From contig NC_088910.1 in assembly GCF_963576675.1 (NCBI RefSeq), positions 26,972,531 to 27,036,530 of the forward strand: a stretch of DNA of 64,000 bases, read 5' to 3'. Source of the DNA: Euphorbia lathyris. Its lineage: Eukaryota; Streptophyta; Magnoliopsida; Malpighiales; Euphorbiaceae. Under the pieces are notes generated by a model. The model worked only from the letters and a program-made list of their open reading frames with translations, was not told the DNA's origin and did not search any database. Shown here piece by piece: positions 20,178 to 30,111 of this stretch. Within the stretch, counting starts at the first letter, position 1. Each line of letters opens with the position of its first letter. The translations under genes were made by a program, and so were the position numbers.

Positions 20178-22181
20178 ATGGCCGAACAAGAACATAGTGT
20201 AATAACATTTCTTAAAAATCACGCCCAAGAAATTATTGAAAAGGAAAAATACAAATATGAACCGCTAAAAAACAGCAAACTCAAAGACAATGATGCTAAA
20301 CCATCCAATGTAGACGTAAGCACCGAAGCCGAATACCTTCAACTAAAAATCGAAAAACAACATAAAGAAATCAAAGACCTACAAAAAGAAAACATAAAAT
20401 TAGTCATAAATTCGAGTACAGAATGGGTCGAAAAATATAAAAAATATAAACACAAATTTAAAAATACTAAAAAAGAATTAAAAGAAACAAAGCTAGAATT
20501 AAAACAAACAAAAACAGAGCTAATCCACATTACAGATGAATTAAAAGAATTAAAGGAAGAAGTAAGAGTCTTAAGAACAATGGTTAAAGAAGTAAAAGGG
20601 AAAACTATTCACATCAGTAACAGTAGTAGTGATAGTTCAGATAGTTCAGATACTCAAAGTGAAAATAAACTAAAAATCATTGGGTATATAGAAGAAGAAA
20701 ATAAAGATGAAACAAAATTAATAGAAGAAAATCATCAAATAATGAAAGCATTAGAACAAATGAAGAACATTAATGCAATAATAGAAGAAGAACCAGAAAG
20801 TGATATAGAAAACAACGAATACAACAACAAATACACTAGGTATGAAGAATCAGATATAGGATCAGAAAATATAGTAAACGAAGATGCCGATAATTATCCA
20901 GAAGAAGAAATGATAGACCCCAATTTAGACGTAGTAACTAAAAGAGTACCTACGATTCCACAACATATACCTATAGGCCAACAAGGAGACTTTAAAGAAT
21001 TTATAGGATCTATGTCTCAAGGATTAAATCCAAATGGATATTTTTTAGACTTAGATAATGTCTATGATGAACAAGAAATAAGTAGACGAATAAATGATTG
21101 GAATTTAGGAATGTACATAGCCTTAATGAATTCATCTCACACTGAAAATTTAGACTATATGTATGACCTAATATCTAAAACAATGATAGGAAAAGTAGGA
21201 TTTTGGATGGAATCAATAACTCATCAGTTAAGACCACAAATAGAAGCTTGTGCTCATGATTGGAAATCAATGTTATTATTATTCGATATGGTATTAAAAA
21301 GAGAATTTTTAGGAGAAAGATGGTTAGTGGCTAGAGAAACAGTATTTGCTGAAAGAAAAGCTGAAATAATAATGAATTTGAATAACATGAAATGTTGTAA
21401 AATTAGTAAATTACCAGAATATACTATCAGTTTTACTAAGTTCTTTTATGAAGCTAGGTTTTTACCACAAGAAGGATTGATATACCAACAACTATATTAT
21501 GACCACTTACCAAACCCATACAACGTAGAAGTTTCAAAAGAATATACTCAATTAGAACCAAAAGAAAATACATTAGGAGAAAGAATTAGAGTACTACGAG
21601 CTTATCTTATGCGAAAATGTGAAGAATATAGAGTTCAACAAAAGGTTAAAAAGGATAAGAAACTCGGGTTACGAGAAATATGTGGATTCACGGAAAAACG
21701 GTTAGTTTTTGGTTGTGATGATAAAATTAGGAGAAAATATAGACGATATACTCCTAATCGCACTTATAGACATAATCCGACATATAAGAAGTCTTATACT
21801 AACAAGTATGATAATGGACGATTTCGACGAAAACGATTTAGACGATATAAAAATAATCCCGAAAATCGGAACAGATTTAGATATAAACGAAAATTTAGGA
21901 AAAGACGAGAAAGACCACTAAGGGATAAAAATACTAAACTTACAGAATGTAAATGTTGGAATTGTAATGAGAAAGGACATTATGCTAATAAATGCCCTAA
22001 ATTAAAACAAAAAGGTGTCAAATATATAGGAACAACAGAATTTATAATGAGTCTAGAACAAATAAGAGCCAGCGATGATAAATGGCATAAAGAAGATGAA
22101 TTTTATATTACTGAAACAGAAGGTGAGAACTCAGAAGAATTAGAACCAATAGAATATGAAGATAGTGAAACTAATAACTAA
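20178..22181 (+). CDS. Caulimovirid coat protein with zinc knuckle, right copy
   Basis: Identical in protein to the left copy (667 residues): acidic N-terminal region, serine patch, globular middle, Arg/Lys/Tyr-rich basic region at about 515-580, CCHC knuckle at about 592-605 that would bind viral RNA, and acidic tail. It is followed by Pol with a TAATG stop-start overlap. No stop or shift is seen. Confidence 0.93.
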   Translation: MAEQEHSVITFLKNHAQEIIEKEKYKYEPLKNSKLKDNDAKPSNVDVSTEAEYLQLKIEKQHKEIKDLQKENIKLVINSSTEWVEKYKKYKHKFKNTKKELKETKLELKQTKTELIHITDELKELKEEVRVLRTMVKEVKGKTIHISNSSSDSSDSSDTQSENKLKIIGYIEEENKDETKLIEENHQIMKALEQMKNINAIIEEEPESDIENNEYNNKYTRYEESDIGSENIVNEDADNYPEEEMIDPNLDVVTKRVPTIPQHIPIGQQGDFKEFIGSMSQGLNPNGYFLDLDNVYDEQEISRRINDWNLGMYIALMNSSHTENLDYMYDLISKTMIGKVGFWMESITHQLRPQIEACAHDWKSMLLLFDMVLKREFLGERWLVARETVFAERKAEIIMNLNNMKCCKISKLPEYTISFTKFFYEARFLPQEGLIYQQLYYDHLPNPYNVEVSKEYTQLEPKENTLGERIRVLRAYLMRKCEEYRVQQKVKKDKKLGLREICGFTEKRLVFGCDDKIRRKYRRYTPNRTYRHNPTYKKSYTNKYDNGRFRRKRFRRYKNNPENRNRFRYKRKFRKRRERPLRDKNTKLTECKCWNCNEKGHYANKCPKLKQKGVKYIGTTEFIMSLEQIRASDDKWHKEDEFYITETEGENSEELEPIEYEDSETNN

Positions 22182-24103
22182 TGGTAGCCATATATGTAGA
22201 AGCACCGGTAGAATATAAACCTAATAAGATTATAAAACGCCGCATATTTATAGATAGTGGAGCTGATATATGTTTAGCGAAGCAAGATGTACTAGTTTCC
22301 CATAAATGGAAAAGATCTAAAGGACATAAGGTCAGAGTTACAGGATTTAATGAACAAATGAAAGAATTAGATATTATAGCCGAAAATATGAGATTAATAC
22401 TTAACAAGACAATCTTTCGATTACCCATAATTTATCAAGAAAATAATATGAAACAACATATATTATTAGGAAATAATTTTCTTGATTTCTTTAAAGTCCA
22501 GCTAATCAAACCTGAAACCATAAGTCTTTTAACTCCTTGTAATAAATGGATTATCCTTAAGCGCGTCCTACCTTTATATCCACTCACAATACATAATATC
22601 AAAACAAATAGAGATACTAATTTAGAACTTTTAAAACAAAAATATTTAGACCATTTAAAGATCAACTTTGGAGAAAACCCTATAACGTTGTGGGAAAAAG
22701 AAAAGATATATGCTAAGATAGAACTCATAAACCCTAATGATGTTGTTCGCACTAGACCAATAAGATATAGTCCTGATGATCAAAAGGAATTTGAAATACA
22801 AATAAAAGAATTATTAGACTTAAAATTAATTCAAGAAAGTAAAAGCCCTCATAGTAGCCCGGCATTCTTAGTAAGAAAACATAGCGAACAAAAGAGAGGC
22901 AAAGCAAGAATGGTAATAGATTATCGAGAACTAAATAAAAAAACGATTTTTGATGGATATTTTTTACCTTATAAGAGAAATTTAATTAATAGATTATCAG
23001 GAAAAAAGTGGTTTAGTAAATTTGATTGTAAAAGTGGCTTTTGGCAAATTAAGCTTACTAAAGAATCAAGACCTTTAACAGCATTTAGTGCACCACAAGG
23101 ACATTATGAATGGATTGTGTTACCTTTTGGTTTGAAAAATGCACCCCAGATATTTCAACGACGAATGGATACGATATTTAGAAAATTAAATGACTTCTGT
23201 GTAGTTTATGTCGATGATATATTAATCTATAGCAATAATATAGCAGACCATTTACAGCACCTAGATGCATTTATAAAAACAGTACGACAACATGGAATCC
23301 TTTTATCTGAAAAGAAATCAGAAATCTTTAAAAATAAAATAGAATATTTAGGATATATAATAGATAGTGAAGGATTACAACTACAAGATCATATCGTAAC
23401 TAGAATCGAAAATTTTAAAGAAAAATTAGATACTAAGAAAGAAGTCCAACAATTTCTAGGAATAATAAATTATGCATCAGATTATATAAAAGACTTACCA
23501 AAATTACGACAACCCTTGCAAGAGCTAATTAAGAAACATAAAGTATTTGAATGGACGACAACTCACACTGATACTATAAGAAAAATAAAAGAAGCAGTAA
23601 AAGTTCTCCCAAAATTAAGACTACCTAAAGATAATGATCAATTAGAATTATATACAGATGCTAGTGATATCGGGTGGGGAGCAGTACTCATCGCATATAG
23701 AAAAGAAGATATAGACAAAGAAACTCCTTTAATATGTGGCTATAGATCAGGAACTTGGAAACCCTCAGAGAAAAATTATCATATCAATGAAAAAGAATTA
23801 CTAGCTGTTAAAAATGGAATTAAAGGATTTAGGTATCATTTGTTACCTATAGAATTTATCATAAGAACAGATAATACACAAGTAGGAGCATTTATCAGAA
23901 ATAAAATAGATCCCCTACCAGAATTGAACAAAAGAAGGCATTGGCAAAGTTTTTTCAATTGCTATAATTTTGTTGTTAAACCTATCTCTGGAAAACGAAA
24001 TATCTTAGCTGATTTTTTGAGCAGGAATGGAGATAATGATCCAGCGAATATCAGAAATCAGAAATCAGAACCGCCAGATGCTGGCAATGATCAGAAATCA
24101 TGA
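22181..24103 (+). CDS. Caulimovirid polymerase (protease-RT-RNase H), right copy
   Basis: The frame is 640 codons and intact. The aspartic protease has DSGAD near residue 25, RT has YVDDIL near 343, and RNase H has YTDAS near 491. In the family it cleaves the CP and Pol precursors and copies pregenomic RNA to DNA in cytoplasmic inclusion bodies. The lack of integrase means the copies here arose by illegitimate recombination, not by enzyme-led integration. Protein identity with the left copy is complete. Confidence 0.95.
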   Translation: MVAIYVEAPVEYKPNKIIKRRIFIDSGADICLAKQDVLVSHKWKRSKGHKVRVTGFNEQMKELDIIAENMRLILNKTIFRLPIIYQENNMKQHILLGNNFLDFFKVQLIKPETISLLTPCNKWIILKRVLPLYPLTIHNIKTNRDTNLELLKQKYLDHLKINFGENPITLWEKEKIYAKIELINPNDVVRTRPIRYSPDDQKEFEIQIKELLDLKLIQESKSPHSSPAFLVRKHSEQKRGKARMVIDYRELNKKTIFDGYFLPYKRNLINRLSGKKWFSKFDCKSGFWQIKLTKESRPLTAFSAPQGHYEWIVLPFGLKNAPQIFQRRMDTIFRKLNDFCVVYVDDILIYSNNIADHLQHLDAFIKTVRQHGILLSEKKSEIFKNKIEYLGYIIDSEGLQLQDHIVTRIENFKEKLDTKKEVQQFLGIINYASDYIKDLPKLRQPLQELIKKHKVFEWTTTHTDTIRKIKEAVKVLPKLRLPKDNDQLELYTDASDIGWGAVLIAYRKEDIDKETPLICGYRSGTWKPSEKNYHINEKELLAVKNGIKGFRYHLLPIEFIIRTDNTQVGAFIRNKIDPLPELNKRRHWQSFFNCYNFVVKPISGKRNILADFLSRNGDNDPANIRNQKSEPPDAGNDQKS

Positions 24104-25127
24104 GAACTTTCTGGACAACCTTGAGGAAGAACTCAAGAAACTCCAGTCTCAGAACAATCAGAATATACGAACCATGACTCCTAGATCATCTTATGAGTTG
24201 TTAGGAGATCTTCATAAGAAGCCAATTGAGCTGCCAACTTCATCTAGTGGACTCTCAGGAGCCACCACCTTGAACCATTCTAAGCTGATTAATCAGAACT
24301 CATCAGAAATCACAACCTCCCAGGTTATACAATTCCCTCCAGAAATGACAGAAGCATATAAGAATATCATGAAATTTTTTACATATAAGAAGAGTCAAAC
24401 CGTATATAGAACCATTAAGATGACCAAATACCCTAGGTATATATGCTCAGAAGACTGCAGTCCAGATGTTGTTCAGAAACTATTTCGATATGGATTTCTG
24501 GACAAAGTCATGACTGATGAGAGCCTTAATAGTGTTTCAAAACTCCCATCTATCATACCCAGATCCATTGACGAACTTGGATTAAGATTTGGAAGAGGAA
24601 TATTTTGTGTTCAAATTTTTGATGCTGCTATGGACTTAGAAGGGAAACCGATAATAATTGCTCAGATTTTTAAGACTGGTAGAAACACTAAGATTGATGT
24701 AGATAATTCCGACCATCAATGGGACATTCCATGCAAATTAGAAAATTTTAAATCTTGGTTAGGAGAAAAACGAGCACATGGAATCCATACGATCAAATGT
24801 AGACTCGAAGACTATATTAGAAATAAAAAGGTGGCTATAATAGCCAGATCGAATCATGGAGAAGTTGAAGAAATGATAACTATCAACTATTTAATGGAAA
24901 TGGGTGATGAAACGAGTCAACAAATTTTGATAGAAATGCATACGAAATTGATGGATAAGAAATATAAACATAGTTCAGATACATTAGCCCATTATGAATC
25001 TATATATGGCCCAAGAAAATCATGTTTAATTAGAATTGAGCCCATAAGACCTGAGCCCATGAATATTGACTCCATAAGGCCCAAAGAAGAAGCCCATCCA
25101 AGAAAAGAGGAGGATCCATTTATTTAG
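24027..25127 (+). CDS. TAV-like protein, right copy
   Basis: A 366-codon frame overlapping the Pol end by 77 nt in another phase. It has an N-terminal coiled coil and a core like that of caulimovirid inclusion-body/transactivator proteins. The close packing of all upstream ORFs (overlaps of 1-14 nt) is the arrangement that depends on TAV-driven reinitiation. One residue differs from the left copy. Function is inferred mostly from gene order. Confidence 0.65.
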   Translation: MEIMIQRISEIRNQNRQMLAMIRNHENFLDNLEEELKKLQSQNNQNIRTMTPRSSYELLGDLHKKPIELPTSSSGLSGATTLNHSKLINQNSSEITTSQVIQFPPEMTEAYKNIMKFFTYKKSQTVYRTIKMTKYPRYICSEDCSPDVVQKLFRYGFLDKVMTDESLNSVSKLPSIIPRSIDELGLRFGRGIFCVQIFDAAMDLEGKPIIIAQIFKTGRNTKIDVDNSDHQWDIPCKLENFKSWLGEKRAHGIHTIKCRLEDYIRNKKVAIIARSNHGEVEEMITINYLMEMGDETSQQILIEMHTKLMDKKYKHSSDTLAHYESIYGPRKSCLIRIEPIRPEPMNIDSIRPKEEAHPRKEEDPFI

Positions 25128-25924
25128 AAAATGAGATAAAAATGGATAAGAAAAATAAGAAATATAAGAACGAGGTGTCAATACCTAAAGAAAAGGTGGC
25201 AATAAGATCAACACGTGGCAAGACATGAAGATATGAAGAGACATGTGTCCAAAGAAGAAGCATGAGGTGGAAACATTAGAGATTAGTGGCAAGATGTAAA
25301 GCTTGAGGTGGAAGAGCAAAATAAGAAGCATTCGACACGTGTAACCTAAAAGTTTGTACTTTTAACTTTTGTGATGATGTAATCTCCTTTTTGGTAATTT
25401 CACCTTTGATCTTCTACCTATATAAGGAGAAGACATATGATGTATGAGATATAACTTGCTTTGAGCAATAAAAGCTTTCTTTCTCTCTATATCCATGGCT
25501 TTCTAAACTTCCCCTTTTAGCATCCATAGTTGTTAACTACTTAAGTTTAACTTCCGTATAGCATATTAGTTTAAAAAGATCCAGAGTTATAAAGCAACAA
25601 TAGTTAGCCTTCAGACAAATCCAAGAGGTGTGTAGAGATGCTGGAACACAGCCATAACCCATGATGATGATGAGAGGGTGTCAGGCAGAGTTCAGAAGTC
25701 TCCACTGAGGATTGCTTTGAAAGGTATACTAGAGTTCCTCTATAACTCTTGTTCTAATGAAATTAATTTGTTATCATTAGTTACACTTAAAGGTTTAATA
25801 TATTATGGATGTTAAATTTCATTTAACAATGTTTACTTCAGCAGTCGTTTGTCTTCCTACCCTTTTTAGGGTCATAAGAGCGATCCTGCACACATTATAC
25901 ACATCAGAAAAAACGGTCCACATA
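25128..25924 (+). promoter_or_regulatory. Viral large intergenic region, right copy
   Basis: Upstream of TATA there are CACGTG cores at 25212-25217 and 25336-25341 and two 'tgaggtggaa' repeats (about 25263 and 25303), a plausible enhancer. Downstream is the leader of the pregenomic RNA with several short ATG-led frames. No site resembling TGGTATCAGAGC is present between here and 25924, nor in the 67 bp before the first ORF, so the genome appears cut at or near its primer site. Confidence 0.7.
25419..25472 (+). promoter_or_regulatory. Viral core promoter and poly(A) signal, right copy
   Basis: CTATATAAGG at 25419-25427 is a strong TATA box, followed 40 bases on by AATAAA at 25467-25472. A poly(A) signal just after the start site is the arrangement of caulimovirid pregenomic RNA, read past once and used on the second pass. 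In this linear copy the promoter points rightward into host DNA. Confidence 0.65.
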
Positions 25925-26090
25925 GTAAAGGCTACTCCTCCCTTAACCAAAGGTCCAGGGTTTGATCCTCACCTTTGGGAATGGAAAGAATTTTCGTGGC
26001 CAGCAGTTCCACCCATAGAGGTGCAAACCATCTGCGAAAGTGAATAGTCACGCCTGTCGGCGGTGGATACACTTACGAACCCAAATTAAT
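25925..26090 (+). mobile_element. 5'-truncated tRNA-derived SINE at viral border
   Basis: Directly after the viral end comes a SINE-like body: CTTAACCAAAGGTCCAGGG followed by a box B-like GGTTTGATCCT, then a GGAATGGAAAGAATTTTCG block and GTGAATAGTCACGCC, as in plant SINE bodies. The box A head is missing exactly at the viral junction and is not found at the left border. Confidence 0.45.
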
Positions 26091-26396
26091 TATTTTAATA
26101 ATTTAATTAATATTTCATTTATTATAATGAAAAAATCTCGAGCCCCGGCAGGCGGCCAGAGAATTGAGAATTTTTTTAGTAATGGTGTCTGGTAATATTT
26201 TGGAGAGAATTATATTGACTCTATGTAGTATTATATCAATGTTTAAAGGTATATGAGATGGTTAAGGATACTTATTTTTATTTAAGAGTTCTTATGTTCG
26301 GCTCTTTTCAACCTCATTTTCTTTCAAAAAGTTTTTATTTATTTTTATTTTATTTTTCAATAATTATAAAAACATGTTACCATTATTAATTAATTT

Positions 26397-26688
26397 AAAT
26401 GGACTCTTTATTTTTTATTTTGATAATACTTTTGAATTCATTTTTTTTTGGTTAAACCATCCGGCACTCCGAACCACATTTAGCCGACTAATCCGGATTC
26501 GGGACGGGTCCAAGGATTACGGTATTTACGGTATTTAAACCGAAATGGACTCTTTATTTTTTATTTTGATAATACTTTTGAATTCATTTTTTTTTTTGGG
26601 TTAAACCATCCGGCACTCCGAACCACATTTAGCCGACTAATCCGGATTCGGGACGGGTCCAAGGATTACGGTATTTAAACCGTTCCCA
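26397..26688. repeat. Tandem duplication, period 146 bp
   Basis: The block starting AAATGGACTCTTTATTTT at 26397 recurs at 26543. Each copy carries the 3' part of a SINE (minus strand) plus its flank. The second copy continues into the full SINE. Confidence 0.8.
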
Positions 26689-26768
26689 ATCGCCATTGTG
26701 GGGGATCGATCCTGAGACCGCCCTACTAAGCGTAGCCCCATGATACCACTGCGCCAACCAACGATTAG
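26592..26768 (-). mobile_element. tRNA-derived SINE with 19-bp target duplication
   Basis: On the minus strand there is a box A-like TGGCGCAGTGG (26756-26746) and a box B-like GGATCGATCCC (26712-26702), the internal RNA polymerase III promoter of tRNA-derived SINEs. TACTTTTGAATTCATTTTT flanks both sides (26573-26591 and 26769-26787). No coding. Confidence 0.8.
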
Positions 26769-27149
26769 TACTTTTGAATTCATTTTTAATATGTCTTTAC
26801 CATTAAAAAAAATAGACATATTTAATATTCATTTTTATTATGTCTTTGCCATTAAAAAAAGTAAACATGTTTGATTTTCTATTAGTTCAATGCTAGTTTC
26901 TAAAAAAATGATAACATTTTTACAGTTTTAATGCGTTGAAGGCTAAAAATTTTTTGCTCTGGACTTTAAAAATTTACCATCAACCGTACAATTAATTTCG
27001 ATTTTTTTTTACGTTTTGAAATTTTTTTTACTGATATGTTTGAGTCCCGGGTCATCCGAGGTCTTGATTCTGCCACTGTTCAAGTTTAAAGGGAAAAAAA
27101 CAGATTAGCTTTTTCTATTTTAGTTAAGGCTTCTCCCAACTTTTTAAAC

Positions 27150-27654
27150 AGGCTTAATACATCATTTTGCCCCTAAACTTATCCAAAAAACTTGATTGGT
27201 TCTCTGAACTTTTAAAGTGTCTCAACTTGCATAAAATGTTAAGTTAGCTCTATGAACTTGCGTAAAATATAATCAATTGATCACTCGGTTGCAAAAAAAA
27301 TAGGTTAAATGCGGAAGATGTATTCCACGTATCTTATAATATTATTACATAATTCAAAAATAGATTTAAAAATGAAGTTATTACTTGCTCAAGTATAAAA
27401 CTTGTCTTCTCTTATATTAGAACCGCATACCCCGATTTTGGTTGTTTTACTTTTTTTAAGACTTGTGCAATACATCTTCCGCATTTAACTTACTTTTTTA
27501 CAACCGAGTGATCAATTGATTACATTTTGTGCAAGTTCAGTTGGCTAATTGAACATTTTATGTAAGTTGAATGGGCTATGAGGACACTTTAAAAGTTCAT
27601 GAGACCAATCAAATTTTTTGAACAAGTTCAGAAGACAATTGGTATATTAAGCCT
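27150..27654. repeat. MITE with long inverted repeats, family member 1
   Basis: The ends AGGCTTAATAC and TATTAAGCCT are inverted, and pairing continues inward: CAATTGATCACTCGGTTG on the left and CAACCGAGTGATCAATTG on the right. Two arms of about 170-200 bp surround a short centre. A relative lies at 37655-38344. Confidence 0.7.
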
Positions 27655-27748
27655 TTTAAAAATGTTTTCATTGTTAACTAAGTTACCCCTGTAATATTTA
27701 TTCAAAATATAGTGAATTGGATGTGAATTTAGAAAATGAAAATAAGCA

Positions 27749-27749
27749 A

Positions 27750-27793
<44 letters not shown>

Positions 27794-28200
27794 AAGTATC
27801 TGAATCTTGACTAATTGTCCGAATGTCTTGTTGTTTCTTCCGTATATTAACCTGTAAAACAAAACTAAGGTTAGAGTGGGGTTGGAGTCTGGTGAACCTG
27901 CTCTGATGCCTAAGTCAGTAAAGTGCTTAGAAATGATTGAAGGGTATGGACTAGTTGTCATATCATAATTAACGTACCGTATGGTGTGGTAATACCTGTC
28001 TAGAAGTCCTTTAGATATTAGGATTCCTTCTCGTATTAGGAGTCTAGTCGTAAGAGAATTCCTTTGCAATGTAGAACTCTAGTTGTAACTTGTATGGGGA
28101 TTTCCCTTATAGGAGAAATGTTTGAATAGAAGTTTCTTAATGATCTGAATGTCCGTTTACAGACGAATAACATTAGAAGTATGGTTGCAAGCAAATTAAT
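27749..28200. other. (AT)n tract and probable gypsy LTR scrap
   Basis: A (TA)n run at 27752-27791 is followed by a region with CTCTGATGCCTAAGTCAG, close to the CTCCGATGCCAAAGTCAG block of the gypsy LTRs at 48.9 and 58.5 kb. No ends could be set. Confidence 0.35.
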
Positions 28201-28395
28201 TGTAACATCCTGGCTCAATACCATGTAGATATTGTCCATTTTGATCCAAATCTAACACATTAGACCTCACGGCTTTAAAACGCATCTTCATATATTGGAT
28301 TCTCACCTTACTAATAAGCCACATTTACTCTCAATGTGGGATTCAGTTCATTTATGTCCTCATCACCATCCCTTAGGGCCTCTTTTTGCTCAGTA
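28201..28395 (+). repeat. TRIM/solo-LTR-like repeat, copy 1 (truncated)
   Basis: TGTAAC start, then ATGTAGATATTGTCC, CCTCACGGCTTTAAAACGC and GATGTGGGATTCAGTTCATT-like blocks shared with 34313-34560 and 42546-42783. It breaks off after a TTGCTCAG block, so the 3' end is lost. Confidence 0.6.
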
Positions 28396-29980
28396 TAGAT
28401 ATATAATCACATTATACTATCTAACTAACAGTATCCCTTTAATTGATTTAACCATAAATATAATCTAATTACATTTATCTAAATAAATCAATTTATCCAT
28501 TTTAATTTATTAACTATAAATTTCGGCCCCCATGTATCTCTCTCTTAAATTACCGTTCCGTCCTCTGATATTAATTTTGTGTGTGACCCACTAGGTTCTT
28601 ACCGCAGTTAGTCGTATATATGTTTATTTAAATTAATTTTACTGAATTAATTTAACCTAAACATATAACAGAATGAGTGCGCAAACTGTTTTATTAGAAT
28701 TGTCACATTCCTCAAGAGCGATAAGAAGTCATGTTGATTCCGACATTTGCCTTTCCATATTAGGTCTAATATAAATTCGATCATTCATCAGCTATATCCT
28801 TAGACGAATCTGTAACTATGGAATATGTCAAGTTACATATAATGAGACGTCTTTTTTACTTGTTCCGGTAAAATTAACTCCGAATAGATAGGTTAAGTGA
28901 AATCTCTCTTTCTACTCTTAACCTTATTACCTTGCAAGGATTCCAATTAATTCTTCCACAAGTGGTCCGTGGATATATCTCCTCTCTATCAGGAGTAACG
29001 AATGACCAATCTAACATTACCTATCATACAATTACTTTATGTGATACCCAACCTTGCTCTCACACACCCTAGGGCCCCCTGTAGTGGATCGTACTCGCAC
29101 AGAGTCAAAACATCACACTCCATAATCCATAATCACTAATTAATATTTATTTGAGTCTGATGATTACTTATACCTACTAATACCATTTGAGATGAAACAT
29201 GTGACACTAGATAAATTCATTCATCATGTTATCTCAAGTCGAGTCCCCAATCCTAATGAACTCTTTCACCGGATCCATATGACTACCTAGATATCTTAAT
29301 ACCTAAAGCTCGTGAGATCAGCTCTCCGTTCACAATAGAAGACATTATCACATGCAAATCTCAACAGTATTATGATAATCTCATAAACACATTACTTGAG
29401 TTGAAATTGTTTTAAGTTTATCAGTTTATTATAAAGTTCAGTCTAACTTCATGATTGTATAAACATTTTATGATCACTTAAATAAACTTTGAGATTTATT
29501 TTATTTAACTTGATTAGTTCTGATAAAAGATAAATGTTTTTATATAGTCAAACATACTATATCTTATAAAACAAACGATAACGAAACGATTCATTTACAA
29601 CTAGTTTATATCCTACAATAATTAACTAAATAAAAAAATATAATTAATGAATTGTATTGAACATCCAAGATAGCAACTCCAAAACCTAACTAAAAGGAGG
29701 TGTGTAACTAAACTAAGTGAGATTACCCGTTATAGAAACCGATAAAAGAAACTGAGATTGTCCTCCTTTGACTAAGACAGCCCTGAATATTATAATTACA
29801 TATTCACCCTCTTATCTTCTTCTCAAGTCTTATCGCCTAAGAAAAAGAAATATTAATAGTACAGTCTATCAGAAGTCAAAATCACACGTGTCGACCTGAA
29901 GAAAAATGTGCCCCCATCTAATCCAGCTGGTACAAGCACAATGGAGACCCTGGATATGCTCCCTGGCCCACATAGCCAGG
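28396..29980. other. Non-coding DNA upstream of the CBF gene
   Basis: No coding is seen. The stretch 28560-29400 has the mixed composition of a retrotransposon LTR, but ends and target duplications were not found. Confidence 0.4.
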
Positions 29981-30031
29981 CTGGCTCGTTTTCACACCCC
30001 GTGTTCGCAATTGTCATAAACACTATATATA
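29885..30031 (+). promoter_or_regulatory. Promoter elements of the CBF/DREB1 gene
   Basis: A G-box/ABRE-type CACGTG at 29885-29890 lies about 220 bp before the ATG, and a TATA box CTATATATA at 30023-30031 lies about 80 bp before it. These are visible motifs; cold or ABA response is inference. Confidence 0.5.
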
Positions 30032-30111
30032 TTCAAATATCATGTCATGGCAACTATGTTTCAATTCAGTAAATTAAATTTCACCTACTTCACTCACTCT
30101 ACTCTACTCAA

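Larger units (their letters stand above)
19606..25924. repeat. Right arm of 6.3-kb pararetroviral inverted repeat
   Basis: This 6,319-bp block mirrors 11516-17834. It starts inside the 75-codon ORF and ends with GGTCCACATA at 25924, after which the flanks differ. Arms plus the 1,771-bp spacer (17835-19605) span 14.4 kb. A transcript across it could fold into a stem of about 6 kb. Confidence 0.95.

Noticed and set aside
22171..22752. Minus-strand frames inside Pol (and their mirrors at 14688-15269)
   Set aside because: Antisense shadows of the polymerase gene, repeated only because the arms are mirror copies.
25805..26047. 80-codon plus frame across the viral right border
   Set aside because: It spans the virus-SINE junction and has no domain; a chance chimera.
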